This document shows positions 1 to 12,700 of a stretch of 64,000 nt of DNA, in pieces. A program made the position numbers and the translations under genes. Every line of letters starts with the position of its first letter. Position 1 is the stretch's first letter. Below the pieces are notes generated by a model that had not been told where the DNA came from, searched no databases, and saw nothing but the letters and a program-made list of their open reading frames with translations. The stretch comes from Agelas oroides (taxonomy: Eukaryota; Porifera; Demospongiae; Agelasida; Agelasidae). The stretch lies in NCBI GenBank assembly GCA_949130485.1, contig OX422197.1, positions 3,044,205-3,108,204 of the forward strand, written 5' to 3'.

Positions 1-4
1 TATA

Positions 5-337
5 CCGTAGATCTGGAAATTTTCGTACGCTGTAAACACATACCGTGGCAGTAAAGACGGACGATTATTGAACACTCAGAAAGTTGTTACGTGTTTGCCA
101 TGAGTCGCCTGTGTTGATCGAAGAAGAGGCTGTCTCGTGTGAAATAACTATCGATAGCTAACTGCACTGTGAAACAAAAAGCCGCAAAACAACTAGCTAG
201 CTGCATTGTGAAATCGCGTGCACAAAATTTGCTGACTGTAATGATTATTCATTGCAGAATATATTTCGTGTTCTTTATTTTCGTGGTTTACGCAAAGTGT
301 GAAAGTATTTTTACAACGAAAATTTTCAGATCTACGG
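5..337. mobile_element. MITE with about 23-bp terminal inverted repeats and TA target duplication
   Basis: The left edge reads TA then CCGTAGATCTGGAAATTTTC. The right edge is the near-perfect reverse complement ending CAGATCTACGG then TA. This 333-bp structure without a credible ORF fits a Tc1/mariner-type non-autonomous element. A related single terminus (AAATTTCTCGATCTACGGTA) occurs near 38705-38727. It lies in the FUBP intron upstream of the KH3 exon. The flanking stretch 340-746 shows nothing else I can support. Confidence 0.7.
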
Positions 338-746
338 TATGGTTTGAGCACAGACCTTATCTTGTGTGGTAGTCTTATTTCAAGGCTCCCATTTGGGTTT
401 CCACCTCGGGATTTAACCTTATTTTTCCTGTGCTGCAATAGACAAAAGTCTGGGGAGGAGCCCCTTGGACAAGGCAAATGTGTAGAGTGCCTGGTAGGAA
501 CCATGTATGGTTAGGCAATGCCTCAAACATCTCAGAATAGAAGATGTGTCACTGTAGCAGTCAAGTTAGAAGTAGGGTTAGGACTGTTTGTACTTGAGTG
601 CAGAAACCTCAGTGCTACTCTCCAAGGAAGGTGCTGTTCACTGGGGCTCACCTGATGAGTTTTTGCCTAACAGAAAGTGGACGTTGTCATGAACTTTTTT
701 GACTAGGTTCTTGTTGTTGAGTGAGTACACTTACAATCTACCTCAG

Positions 747-3700
747 GTACATGTGCCCAAACCTCTTGTGGGGTTCGTGATTGGCCGTAATGGTGAACAC
801 ATAAATAACATCCAGAACACATGTGGGGTGAGACTCCAGTTTCAGAATGGTGAGTGTATGTACCTACAGAGTGCAATTTACCATCATGACGTGAATAGCA
901 TGGAACGTTTGAGCTTGCAAGTGTAGTATGGCAGTTAGTTGAATGCAGTGCCTTACCTACGTGACAGTCAAGATTGCTGTCAATGTCAATTATGTATCAT
1001 TGCTGACAGCGTGCACAAATGACAATGAATCCTATACTACCTTTTTCACGCAAACGTACTGGTTTAGTGACATGTCATCTTAGGATCATTGTACAGTGGA
1101 CCCTCACTTATCCAGCCCTCAATTATCCGACTGCTCGAATTATCCAAACTGTGTTCGTGTTGTTTTCTAATTAATGCACACCATACACGTGCATGATCCT
1201 GGACACAAAAACTAGCTTTGAAAAATCTGAAAAGAGAAAAGGTGTTCTTGCATTGGAGAGTTTGTGACCCCCCGTGAAGGTAGTACTGGTGGCAGATGAA
1301 TTCAGCAGACTCGGGATTTTGACCTTTGGCGACATAATGGAGGCGAAGGTACAATCATTTGCATCACTGATGGCTAGCACAGCCGAACGATATTTGATGA
1401 TTCGCATATACAGCCGTTTTATTTATCTGGCCATAGTCTGGTCCCTGTCACGGTTGGATAAGTGAGTGTCTACTGTACCTGTCATTGGTCTTTCAAGAGT
1501 TTGGTGGGATCTGCTCTTCAGGATGTTCATTCCTTGAAATAGTAAAACTGTGTTGATACTTTGTCTCCATATCAACCACAAATGGTTTTGATTGACACAT
1601 TGCTATCATAATGAGATCAGGGGAGCATATAAGACCTTGTTACTCTGAGGATACTAGCTACACTTTGCAGCTTGATTTCAACACCTTCATGCATTTTTAG
1701 CGCTCAATTCGTGATTGACAACGGTACATTTCCCGATTTGGCGCTGAAAATCTTCAGGGGTGCCTGCACCGGTGGGGCACAGCCTCTAGTTGCTAGGGCA
1801 CGTGCCCCAGTGTGCCCCGGCTTGGCTGTGCGTTATGCACCGCAAAGCTCAGGAGTAGGCTGGGAATGAGGCTAGTGAAACAGCAGATAATGCCTCTCAT
1901 TTGCCCTTTTCCACAGATATCCCTGGGACAGATTACCGAGTGGCCACCATTGCTGGTCCCCCTGAGTCTTGTCATAGAGCAAAGAAAATGGTGGAAGATA
2001 TTGTGGCGGAGGTCAGTGCTCGTTCTAAATGCTACTCCATGCAGTTTCATTATGCTCACCTTGGAGGAGATATACATTGTCAGCACTGCACCAACAAAGT
2101 ATTAGATGGTGGTAGTGGTGAACAATGGTGTGTTCTTGTCGACAATTTTTGAATGTATCCATAAACAAAGTTTTTGCGAATTTAGCTCTACCTGGTGGAG
2201 TGGACTCTGCATGTAGAGTCGGCGAATGGTGGCTCTAAGTGATTTAGAACCACTACACTGAAGCATTTCATGATAGCATACACTAAACATTGCATCACCT
2301 ATTAGATGGTGCTGCTATCTTGGTAACTAGTATTTCTTATTTTTATTCCAGAGAGGTGTACAGGATTTCAATGCAGTGTCATTTCCCTCGGTTCGTGGTT
2401 ACGAGAGCGATGAATTCCAAGTGGTATTTGTGTTTGCCTCCTGAAACCATCTTGGAATTTGTTCCAAGCTGGAGTTTCAGTCGACAACTGTCATGTATAA
2501 AAGTAGGAAAGGAAGTTTCCATTTCCGTTTTGTACAACAATCGTACTGTGGTGCTGCGTGCCTTAAGCTAGAAGATTGTTCAATGCGATTCAAGAACATA
2601 CGTATGACTTTTATTGTTGATCACTGGTGCAAGCCTGAGCAGCAAATGGATGCTCGTGAAGGATGCGTGTGCTTTCTCATTTAGTGCTTAGCTTGTTGAG
2701 AATGACTGGAAAGGTTATACTTGCATTCCACATGCATTTCCACCTCAAAGTCTATTGATGGTGGCTTTGCTGATCACAACTGTGTTGAGCACTAAAGCCA
2801 GGGTGCAGTGTAAAAGAAATTCAAGTCTCTGCTGTTCAGTTTGTGCGGAACGTCAGTAGTATCAGTTATGCTGTCACCTTTGTATTTATGTGTGCACTTT
2901 TTTGCACATCTGTGAATCAGCTTGACCAGGCTTATCTAGTTGGGTAATCCTAGGTCCTTTTTCGGCGACAGTGTTTGATGAATTCTGTGAGGTGTATGTT
3001 CCTACCCACTTGCTTTGTGTTGTCTTGCTTTTAGAGGAATTTACTTTCAGCATCAGTGATTGTCAAGTCAGCACTTGAGTGCATGCCCCATGAATGCAAC
3101 TGTGTTACACCACTGTAGTATGATTGTTGTATAACATGGAATGGGAACTTAGTCACTGCCTCCAATTTTGTGAAGCTGTAGAAGCAGACACAAATGGGCC
3201 TAAAGGAATGCTATTCATCTCTAGAGCCAGGTCTGTTTTGAACACGGTGCTTTAAACACTCAAATTATGTTGAAGCTGCCGCTATGCTTGCTACGGCTGC
3301 CATTCTGGAATTATTTCGATTGCACGTGCAGCACCATTTTTACGTTGTTATGGTACAAAACTATTACAAGTATGCATATGTACATCAACATATACGACCT
3401 GCTATTTGTAAGGAACCATTCACCACCATCATGTCGATCTTCAAGGAACAAATTTCTTGCTCTTTATGATTGTGGTGTTTAGTTTTAGTCGTCATCAAAA
3501 TTGTTACTCAAGTTAGGAGCATCTGAACAAGAACTTTTATGTCAGTGGTATCTGCTACTTGTAATGTACAAACACGTCAGACCAGTTTGCCACATACTCA
3601 GAAGGTATGCACACTGGCCTTGTTCCCAAATCAGCTTTTGATTACTTGTAAAGCAGGAAGGCCTTGACCTTGAACAATGGAAGGCTGAGTGGTGGCTGTC

Positions 3701-6700
3701 AACAAGGCTGTATACACACAACTTGCAAACTGGATGTCCTATGAGTAACATGTAGTTGACGTGGGCATCAATGCTGTTTGTGGTGAATACTGGATAGTGT
3801 TTTGCATAGTGGGTGACAATCTTCCTGCCTTGATATACACAGTGGCATAGGAACCGTAGTGGCCGTAGCGGCTTTGGCCGCTACACTTTTTAGGCCACAA
3901 ATTAGTATTCATAGCCTGCTATAAGTTACTAATAGCTCAAGCTAGCCTTGTTCCCTGGGAACGAGGCCAAGCTCAAGCAGCCTCTTCATTGCATCAGTCT
4001 CATTTGCAGTTAGATGCGTTCATTTCCGCTTAACCCTTTGAATGTGGCAGCAATTTTATGTCATCATTAATTAACCGTGACAGCTGTTACACAATCAGCG
4101 TAACTACTCCGAGGTCAAAGTGTCAAGCGTTGCTTAGCAAGCCCTAGGAGTAGCCAGTGGCCTGATTTGCATGAACAGTGCATAACTAGGCTGGACTACT
4201 AGGTAAGCTGTTTGTGCTTGTTTGAAGCCATTTTGCGCATGGCTATACTCGCATGGCTATACTCGCAACTTACCAGCGTTTTGAAACAGTGCCAATTTTC
4301 TCACTTGGTACCTACAGCTCCGACAGAGTCAGCCAATTTAAAAGTTATTTGAAGGAAGTACTTATGTTTAAACTGGAGGCTTCCTTTGTTTGGGAAAAAG
4401 CTTCGTGTTTTGCAGCCCTTGGCCAAATCACGATCGATCACGAAGTAGTACTGCCCCTTCCTGCTTTTCCTGGATAGAAAGTGAAAAGGCGTGGTCTCAA
4501 CAATTACCACTAAATAAAAAGGGATTTACCCAAAGAGCCGCAAGGCTTCGCTTCTTTGCACAGTAGTGGCCCAAATGTAACAGGCGTATAAATACTCCTA
4601 TCACGCTCACAGGAAGTAAAGATCGGGTGTATATATTTGATGGGTAAGAAGGCAATATGGCTGGATATTGCACGAGTATGTGGCCGTATTTTTACGAGCC
4701 GTAGGTGAGTGAAAATACAGCACAAGAGTGCAATATCCAGCCATATTGCCTTCTCACACATCAAATATACTACTCTGATTTAGCAGCACCTAGATGATAG
4801 ACAGCTACTGCGCATGTGCAGTACAAAGGTCGTTGCTGCATGCATATTTAATGAGCTTCAGGCTGCTGGCCTGTTTCTAGCTTTGGACAGCACCAGCACG
4901 CGTAGCAAACCCTCTACCAGTGGAAGAAAGTACCATAAGTTAGTAAATAATGCCATCTTCATCCGTTTATTTGTTGTTTCAGCAGTGGCTACGAGTGCAT
5001 TCCAATTAAAGCACATGCCGCGGTTGCTACGCAGCATATGCCCTGCAGGCTATCGAATACGAACTATTGAATATGGGAAAATATTAGTCATGTTGCTCTA
5101 TAGGAAATATTATTGGCGCGTATACTAGGTATCATGGCGTACGGTAGTACGCCATATGTAGGGATGACCCCGAAAATAAATGGCCGCCACATTAAAAGTG
5201 CACAAATAACACGCTCGAAATGTCTTCGTTAGATTAGTCAAAGGCCTGTATGAGCCATATCAGGCATTATCGAGTATTTTCATGAGTAAAAAGACTGTTA
5301 AGTTTGCTGGAAAGTATCGCTAAGCACCAGACCGGCAAGTCGCCAAAACAGACAAATCGTCTATCTTCTGACTTTCTTTCTTCTTCTTCTTCTTCTGCCT
5401 CTCACCGCGATAGCACCATAACGGCTGGAGCTTTTACAACGATTCAAACGCAAAACAACAGGATAAATCACTAGGTATTGCACCTGCCACTTATCGGTCT
5501 AAAAGAAAGAACTCAAACTTGTCGGTGATTCCCAGGTAATCTCACACTTACGCTAGCTGCTACACACCATTTTGCTCGAATTAAATATTACTCATAATTA
5601 CGTCACCAGGGTTCAACTGAGCACGTGGTTCAGTACTTTGTAGAGAAGGTGAGAATTGAGCGTTGCATTTTGCAAATCTGATTTCGTGGATCAGTTGACG
5701 TAGTTGTGCTGCACTTTACATCGAACGCAATATGCGTAATGTCCGCAAGAAACGAGCGCAGTACAAGCAGAACTACCTGCGAAACAAAGGGGGAAAAAAG
5801 GCAATCGTCCCGTAATAATTACTGGAAGGACCCGGAGAAACACAGGGTATCTTCCCGGGCGTTCTCCCATGCCTGTTATTGGAAGGACCCTGAGACGAAA
5901 AGGGCGTCCTCCCATGCCTGTTATTGGAAGGACCCTGAGACGAAAAGGGTGTCCTCCCATGCCTGTTATTGGAAGGACCCTGAGACGAAAAGGGCGTCCT
6001 CCCATACCCGTTATTGGGAGGACCCTGAGACCAAAAGGGCATCTTCCAGGGCATCCTCCCATACCCGTTATTGGGAGGACCCTGAGAAAGGAAGGGCAGC
6101 TTCCCGCATATCCTCCCATAGTTGTTATTGGAGGAACCCTGACAAAAAAAGGGCAGCAGCTCGTATGACTAATTTGAAGGCTGCAAAAGCCAAGCTCAAG
6201 TGGTATAGACGGTACTATGCCAGCTAGTGTTTTAACCATCAAGTACTTCATATGACTTAGAACACTAGCCACTGATATTCAATTTCAAGTTTTATTGTCA
6301 ACTTTCACATTTCAAAGTTGCTTGTTATAGTCATTTACATGCATATAGTACACATACAATGTTTACTGCGAGTTGATGGTAGCACTTTGGCTGGTGTCTT
6401 CTTAACATCCTCCTTTTGTGTTGTGCCTGAGTCTTCATATTCCTCCAACGAAGCAAGTGGCAGCCTATTGGTAGCTTGGTATACTCAAACTCTAGTAGCA
6501 CCGAGTCAATAGTGCATGGCTTCATTCCAAACTTCTGCACTAGAGGTGGCCACAGAACTGGCGGTTGTTCAGCTCCACAGACCCCTATGCGTTCGTTTCA
6601 AACCCATTTAGACTATAGCTACTCACCATCAAACAGTTCTGTAATGGGGTCTTACGACTCAATACTCTGGTGACAGTCTATGGAGAGTTTTTCGGTGAAC

Positions 6701-9700
6701 CCATTACTAGTCCACGTGAAATGAGCACAGGATTTATAAGCTTGCATGCGAAGCCTTATTAAACTCATCTGCTTTTCACTTGGTTTTTATGAGGCTTTGC
6801 TTGGACTGTACTTCTAAACCCCCTGAAGTTTGATGTTTGGATTGACGATTTCACTTCAAAGCGTTTGAATTTATGACAATTCTTAGCTCTTTCTACTATC
6901 ATACTGTACACACCATGCATCTTCCCCTCGGCCTACCCTCCCATGTCACTTCTCTCTTACCATTCCTAAACCAAAAAAAAACAAAGCAAACAAGTCACAA
7001 AAAAGTTTTCTCAATGAAAACAAGCACATGTAGGGATGGAACCCTCAAAAACCAACCAAACAAGATAGGAACAACACCACAATACTTTTACACCATCCCT
7101 ACATCTTGTGCCATTTTGCCAACCACGTACACCACAAAACCCTTCAAATTTAAGTTTTTAGGGTTTGTGCTTTTAGTTTAGTTATAGTTAGTTTTTATTT
7201 AGAAAATACTTTTGGTTTAGTTTAGTTCTAGTTTCCCAGTTTTACAAAATTTTTAGTTAGTTATAGTTTCAACCACTGAAACTCTAAAACCCCTTACTAA
7301 AAGGTATTTAGTTACACTTATTGTTGAAAACAGGCTGTATTCTGTTTTAGTACAGTTACGGTTTCTTCTTGTACGTCCTTGGACGTTTTAGTTACAGCCC
7401 CCAAGTTAGCAAGAAATTTAAGTTGCACTTTTGGTTAACTAAATTTTAAAAAGGCCATACTAAAATATATTTAGTTAAAGTTATAGCTAACTAAAACAAC
7501 ACTGCACACCAGCTACACCCACAAACCAACAAACAACCTTTCTCCCTACAACTAGCTACCTACCCCACAAACCCTTCAAACACACCACCATGTCGTTAAC
7601 TACAGACCGACCCAGTACTGCTCACACCACAGCCTTCACTTACAAGACAACCCTTACCTGCCATGCCCAGCAGCTACAAAAGCCCACAACATACGCAACC
7701 CACTCCAACATGCCACACAGACTCAGCACTGATCTTGCACCCCACAGCTTGTACATATTAAACTAGCTAACTATGCCTGCCACACTCAACCGTAACAAAA
7801 TTACAGCCACCCACAACACAACGCACTCTCCATACACAACAACGTGCACTACACACCCAGTACTGCTCGTTCCACAGGCTTCCATGCCCAAGACAACCCT
7901 TCTGTGCACACAAGTAACAAACACAATGCATAGTCGGCAAAATGGCACAAGATGTAGGGATGGTGTAAAAGTATTGTGGTGTTGTTCCTATCTTGTTTGG
8001 TTGGTTTTTGAGGGTTCCATCCCTACATGTGCTTGTTTTCATTGAGAAAACTTTTTTGTGACTTTATAATAGAAATGCCTATCGATCTCAAAGGGTTAAT
8101 GTACACTATAAAGCAATCAAAATCTTGGAGGTGAGATGGCTTGGTACGAGGCTAGTGCACATTTGCACAGAGACTACTACAAGCGACAAAAGCTGGGCGG
8201 TCTCCTGAGAACGACGACAAAGTCAGTATAATCTTGCTGTTTTCCACGTAAATTGAATATTTTACTGGACGGTTGGGAAGGTCTGAGAACGAGGCTAGAA
8301 TATTATACCCTTGAAAAATAGGCCTTATTTTTGCAGTCTAAAGGTGCATACTTTGAAAAAGTTCGCCGCCACGAGCGATTTTTTTTTTTCCACATTTTTT
8401 CTGCCACGCATTGTGCGGCACAGCATGGCCTCTACACTTAAAATTTGCTTCATATGCCTTTGATACAGCAGCACCAACAGATGGGGTTCAAGCCAAGACT
8501 GGAGCTTCCAAACCCTACAGGACCTGGTGTCCAAACTGTGCAGTTCCCCGTCCCCTCTGGGAAGTGTGGACTGGTCATTGGCAAAGGTATGTGGTGGTGG
8601 ATGCCAGTATATGAAGGGCTAAGAGTTCATAACAGTTGATTGAGCTGATGACATTCTGCCTGTGGAAGATGTATGCTCCCCCCTCTCCCCCCTCCCCCCC
8701 CTCTCCCCCCTCCCCCCCCCTCTCCCCCCTCCCCCCCCCTCTCCCCCCTCTCCAATCCCCCCCTCCCCCCCAGCTCTCTTGGCCTTAGTAATCTTTTTCT
8801 AACCCCTTCTGGTCTATGCAGTTTCTTCTTTGACCTCTTTAGTCCCGTTGCTGGTGCTTCTATTGGTAGAGCATATATTTCCAGCCAGTTCAATAGCACC
8901 GTGTACAATAGTCCCGTTGCTGGTGCTTCTATTGGTAGAGCATATATTTCCAGCCAGTTCAATAGCACCGTGTACAGTCACATGATATAGATAGGCCACT
9001 GAGTCGAGTTCTGGTGTTGACAGCTTCTATGTTTGTAAAGCTCTAGGCTGGACAGTGGATCACATATTCAGTGGATACAAGTTCTGGCGGTTTTACTAAT
9101 TATTTCGTGGTAGCTGTTGAGAGTGCCTTGCATGACTGGCTAACTAACTCAGTTTTTAATGTAGCATAAGAGTTTGGTCAATATATATATAACACCGAAG
9201 CACGTACTGTTCCAGAATCTACCAAAATGAGCTTTCCACGATTTAAACAAGTCTGTATCACAGTCCTTGGCCCGAGCTGGTTTCACAATACCCCATAGTA
9301 TGTGTTGTAGTCATAGTTTTATCACATGTAATGTCTATTCTTGGGCACTTTGCACCTTGGGTTCATTGCAATTATAACCAGATACAGTCCTTGCAGCTGT
9401 TTACATGTTAACATCATAAGCAATGTTTTCACTCTGAAGGTGGTGATACTATTCGTCAGCTGCAAGTGCAGTCTGGAGCCCACATTGAACTACATAGAGG
9501 CGCACAGCCGAACCCACATGAGAAGTTGTTCAACATCAGAGGTACTTGTGCATGTAATCCATAAGGGATCTTTCTTGCAGCATCAGTGTTGTAGCTAAAG
9601 CACGGGAGTGCAGCGGCCCCACAATGTGGGTCGATAATTTATTGCTTTTGAACGCAACAGCTAACTTTCGCCAGCATTTATCTCACGTCACAAGTAAGAT

Positions 9701-12700
9701 AAGATTACATGCTGAGGACCAGCATGTAGCTAAACTTCTCATATCCAAGAATCAGCACAAACTTCTTAGAGATACGTTAGTTCCAAGCATTGTAAGCTGG
9801 TGGGTAGGGTTTCAGCGATCATCAATTGATTGCCGACTGTACCCAGGAAGGACATGTTGAAAAGGCATCTGTAGGTGACTGGGGTTCGAAGAGCCCTTTG
9901 CTCCATAAACAAAATTCTGGTTAGATTACTGAGTATGCTTGTGTATTTATGTGAGTATTTATGCATAGTAAGCTAGCAAACTGTATTAACATCACAGTGA
10001 TAAATTCACTGGGATAAAACTTAAGCTACTAAGTGGTGATGTCTTCATGGTTACTCGTAGCATGTTGTGCGTAAATCAATCCTGGCTACTCTACTTGTGT
10101 GCACACAGGCAATCTCCAGCAAATTCAGCATGCTCAGCAACTCATACGACAGAAATGTGACATGATGGTGAGTTAATAGATGAAAAAGTAGTTATTAGTA
10201 ACTGGTGTAAATGTAGAATACTGTGGAGCAAGCCTGAACAAGCAATACAGAGCATCATCATTTGGCTAGCAAGGCTTTGGCAGTACATTACCAGCTCACA
10301 GCATACAGACCATGCATGTCTGTATAGCTACCAGGGATTACCACTGTCTACTTTCTGTAAGCAACCCATGCACAAGTTCTTGATAAAAGGATACAGGAGC
10401 ATTAGGCAGCTACACACAGTAAAGTCCCGCCTCCTGCTGGCCTCTGTTGTCTGTGAGTGCGAACACATTGTATGGCTTGCCAAGCATAGTCACAAATAGC
10501 AGAGGTGTCGAAAGTAAACAGCTATCAATCAAGCGGTAGAAGGATCTCTGCTGCCTTCTGCATTGTGTAAGTAGCCTAGTTTGTCTACACAACTGCTTGT
10601 GCCATGTGCAGTGCTTGCGCTTCATCTACTCAAACAGTTATCCTTCTGAAACACTTGACTTATTGGCTGCACTGCACTTGCTCCATCTTGATGCCATGCA
10701 GATTAGAGTGAAAGTCTTCCTTATTGTCCGTACCTGGCCACGCATGCTATTACATAAATTGTAGTGTAGCTGTATATACAGAACAACGTATGACAGAAAT
10801 ATATAGAGAGAGAAAATCCACCATTCAACTTGCTAGTGTGGGGCTCACTCAAGCTCGCCCCAATTATTGACCACATATTTTATGGTAAGAGAAACTAACA
10901 AGTGCATGTTACACTGTGCCTCCTTTAGGGTGGTCCCGGTGGATTTCCAGGACAGCAGATGCCTGGGTGAGTGTGTATGCTTGTAATGTACATGTATGTT
11001 GCTGTTGTGTTTATGACTGTCTTGCATTGACAAGAGGGTCAATTTTAGGATGTTTGACTAAGCTTCATCCCTTTCCACAGCATGCCCTACCAGCCTGGTC
11101 AAATGTACAATCCTCAGCAGGCAGCATTTGCTGGTGCCCAGGCAGCAGCTACACCCTGGGCTCAGTATCCTTACCAGCAGGCCTATGGTGCTGCTGCACA
11201 GGTAGGTCTGAGTTTCTTCATGCTGATGACTGACGGCTCTGTATTGTGTTTAACTTTGTAACTGTCAAGGCTTTAACGTGATGCATACATCTACATAATT
11301 ACCTGCGTTAAAGACTCATGGTCTCCAGTTTCACACACTGTTGAAGGCCAATATACTTGGCCTCTGGTATTGTAAAGCCATCCACACAGAAAATTTTCAA
11401 GTTGTAAAATGTCATAAGACAAATATTTTATGTTAAAAGTATGTAGAAGCAATGGGCTACGAAAATATTAACACCAAAATTTTTACATCAAGCATCAGTG
11501 AGCGCTGGCGTATGTATGTGAGGTGTGGCTGAGTTACATGTACTGCTGGCCAAAAACTTGCTGCATTTGAGGCTACCATTATGTAGGTCACTTGTGAGGC
11601 CGGTGAGTAGACAGCAACCCTGTGAGATGACCATCGAATCTTTGGATCTCAAAATGAATGCGCCGCACTAGCACGTAGTTTCGTATCCAGGACTTCTGAC
11701 CCTGGTATTGTTTTTGCTAGCAGTGCTTACCTTACAGGCGAGATAGAAACCAGCGATTTACTTTCACACAGTAATTTTCATTTCTCTAATTAGCTGTTGA
11801 TTGATTTTGGGGAGTTTAATTTTCGTTCGACTTACAAAATTATTTTAACACCAAATGTATGTTGTAAATAAATATACATAGATAATAGTATGTTTGATAA
11901 TGTTTCTTCTCTATCTCTTGTGCCAGCAACAAGCTACTGATCCAAGTGAGTTTATGAGCAATTATTGTTTGATTAATGCTTGAGCAAAATGGATGATCAT
12001 GACGAAAGTTGTGTTCATAGTGTGTGTGTGTCATTGATTTTGTCGACTAATGTAATGGTTTAGCTATACTGCAGCAGTTGGAGGTGAATGTATGATCAAC
12101 CAGTTCTAAAATCTCAACTATCTCTAGCTAAGTCCCTCTTAGTGCTCAAGTCCTGCTTGCTGCCTTACATTGTGTTGTTGTTGTGACCCATCCAGAACCT
12201 TTCACTCTTCTAAGGGCTTTCCTGCCTTTCACTGCATTTGTTTCCCTCTGCTGTGTTTTTGACCATTTTGGGTCCAGTGTGACTCTCTTAGCAGTTTAGT
12301 TTTGTTCTTCTTGACATAAATCTAACTTCTATGGTGATTTACGTGTTCTAGATGCTTACAGATGAATTTGAGCTGTAAAACTGTACTCAAGCACTCCTAA
12401 TCCAACTGTAGGGCTCAGACAGGCTTACACCACATATTGTTTTGCTTCTGGTAGCTGTACTGTCGTTTTAGCAACAAGCAAAGCAAAGAGTAGAGGAACT
12501 CCTAGTAGGAAAAGGTCTATCTTGGTGCATGGGTCTTTCAAGATCTTACAATTCACTTTTGGCTTTGTGCTTTTTTGCGAGTTTCACTGAAATAACAGTG
12601 TAAGTGTTGGTTGATTTGTGCTTTTGCAGGCCACCAAGCAGCATGGACTGCCTACTACCAACAGCTGTATGCTGCTCAGGCTCAGGCTCAGGCACAAGCA

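Larger units (their letters stand above)
2012..8468. other. Long FUBP intron: inventory
   Basis: This 6.4-kb intron separates KH3 from KH4. It holds the dispersed repeat at 2098-2290, a 27-bp hairpin element at 3943, a foldback at 4627-4774, the tandem-repeat ORF at 5739-6227 and a terminal-inverted-repeat element at 6992-8064. The stretches 2300-3930, 4800-5700, 6230-6990 and 8070-8460 show no ORF, RNA or repeat that I can name. Confidence 0.6.

Noticed and set aside
4031-8098. TTAACCCTTTGA at 4031 and TCAAAGGGTTAA near 8086 as ends of one 4-kb transposon holding the tandem-repeat ORF
   Set aside because: Only about 12 bases match and no target duplication is visible. The same motif is common elsewhere, so chance is likely.
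8627-8990. Overlapping poly-Pro and poly-Gly frames on both strands
   Set aside because: They translate a C-rich tract and a 69-bp tandem duplication inside a FUBP intron. No splice or codon evidence supports them.
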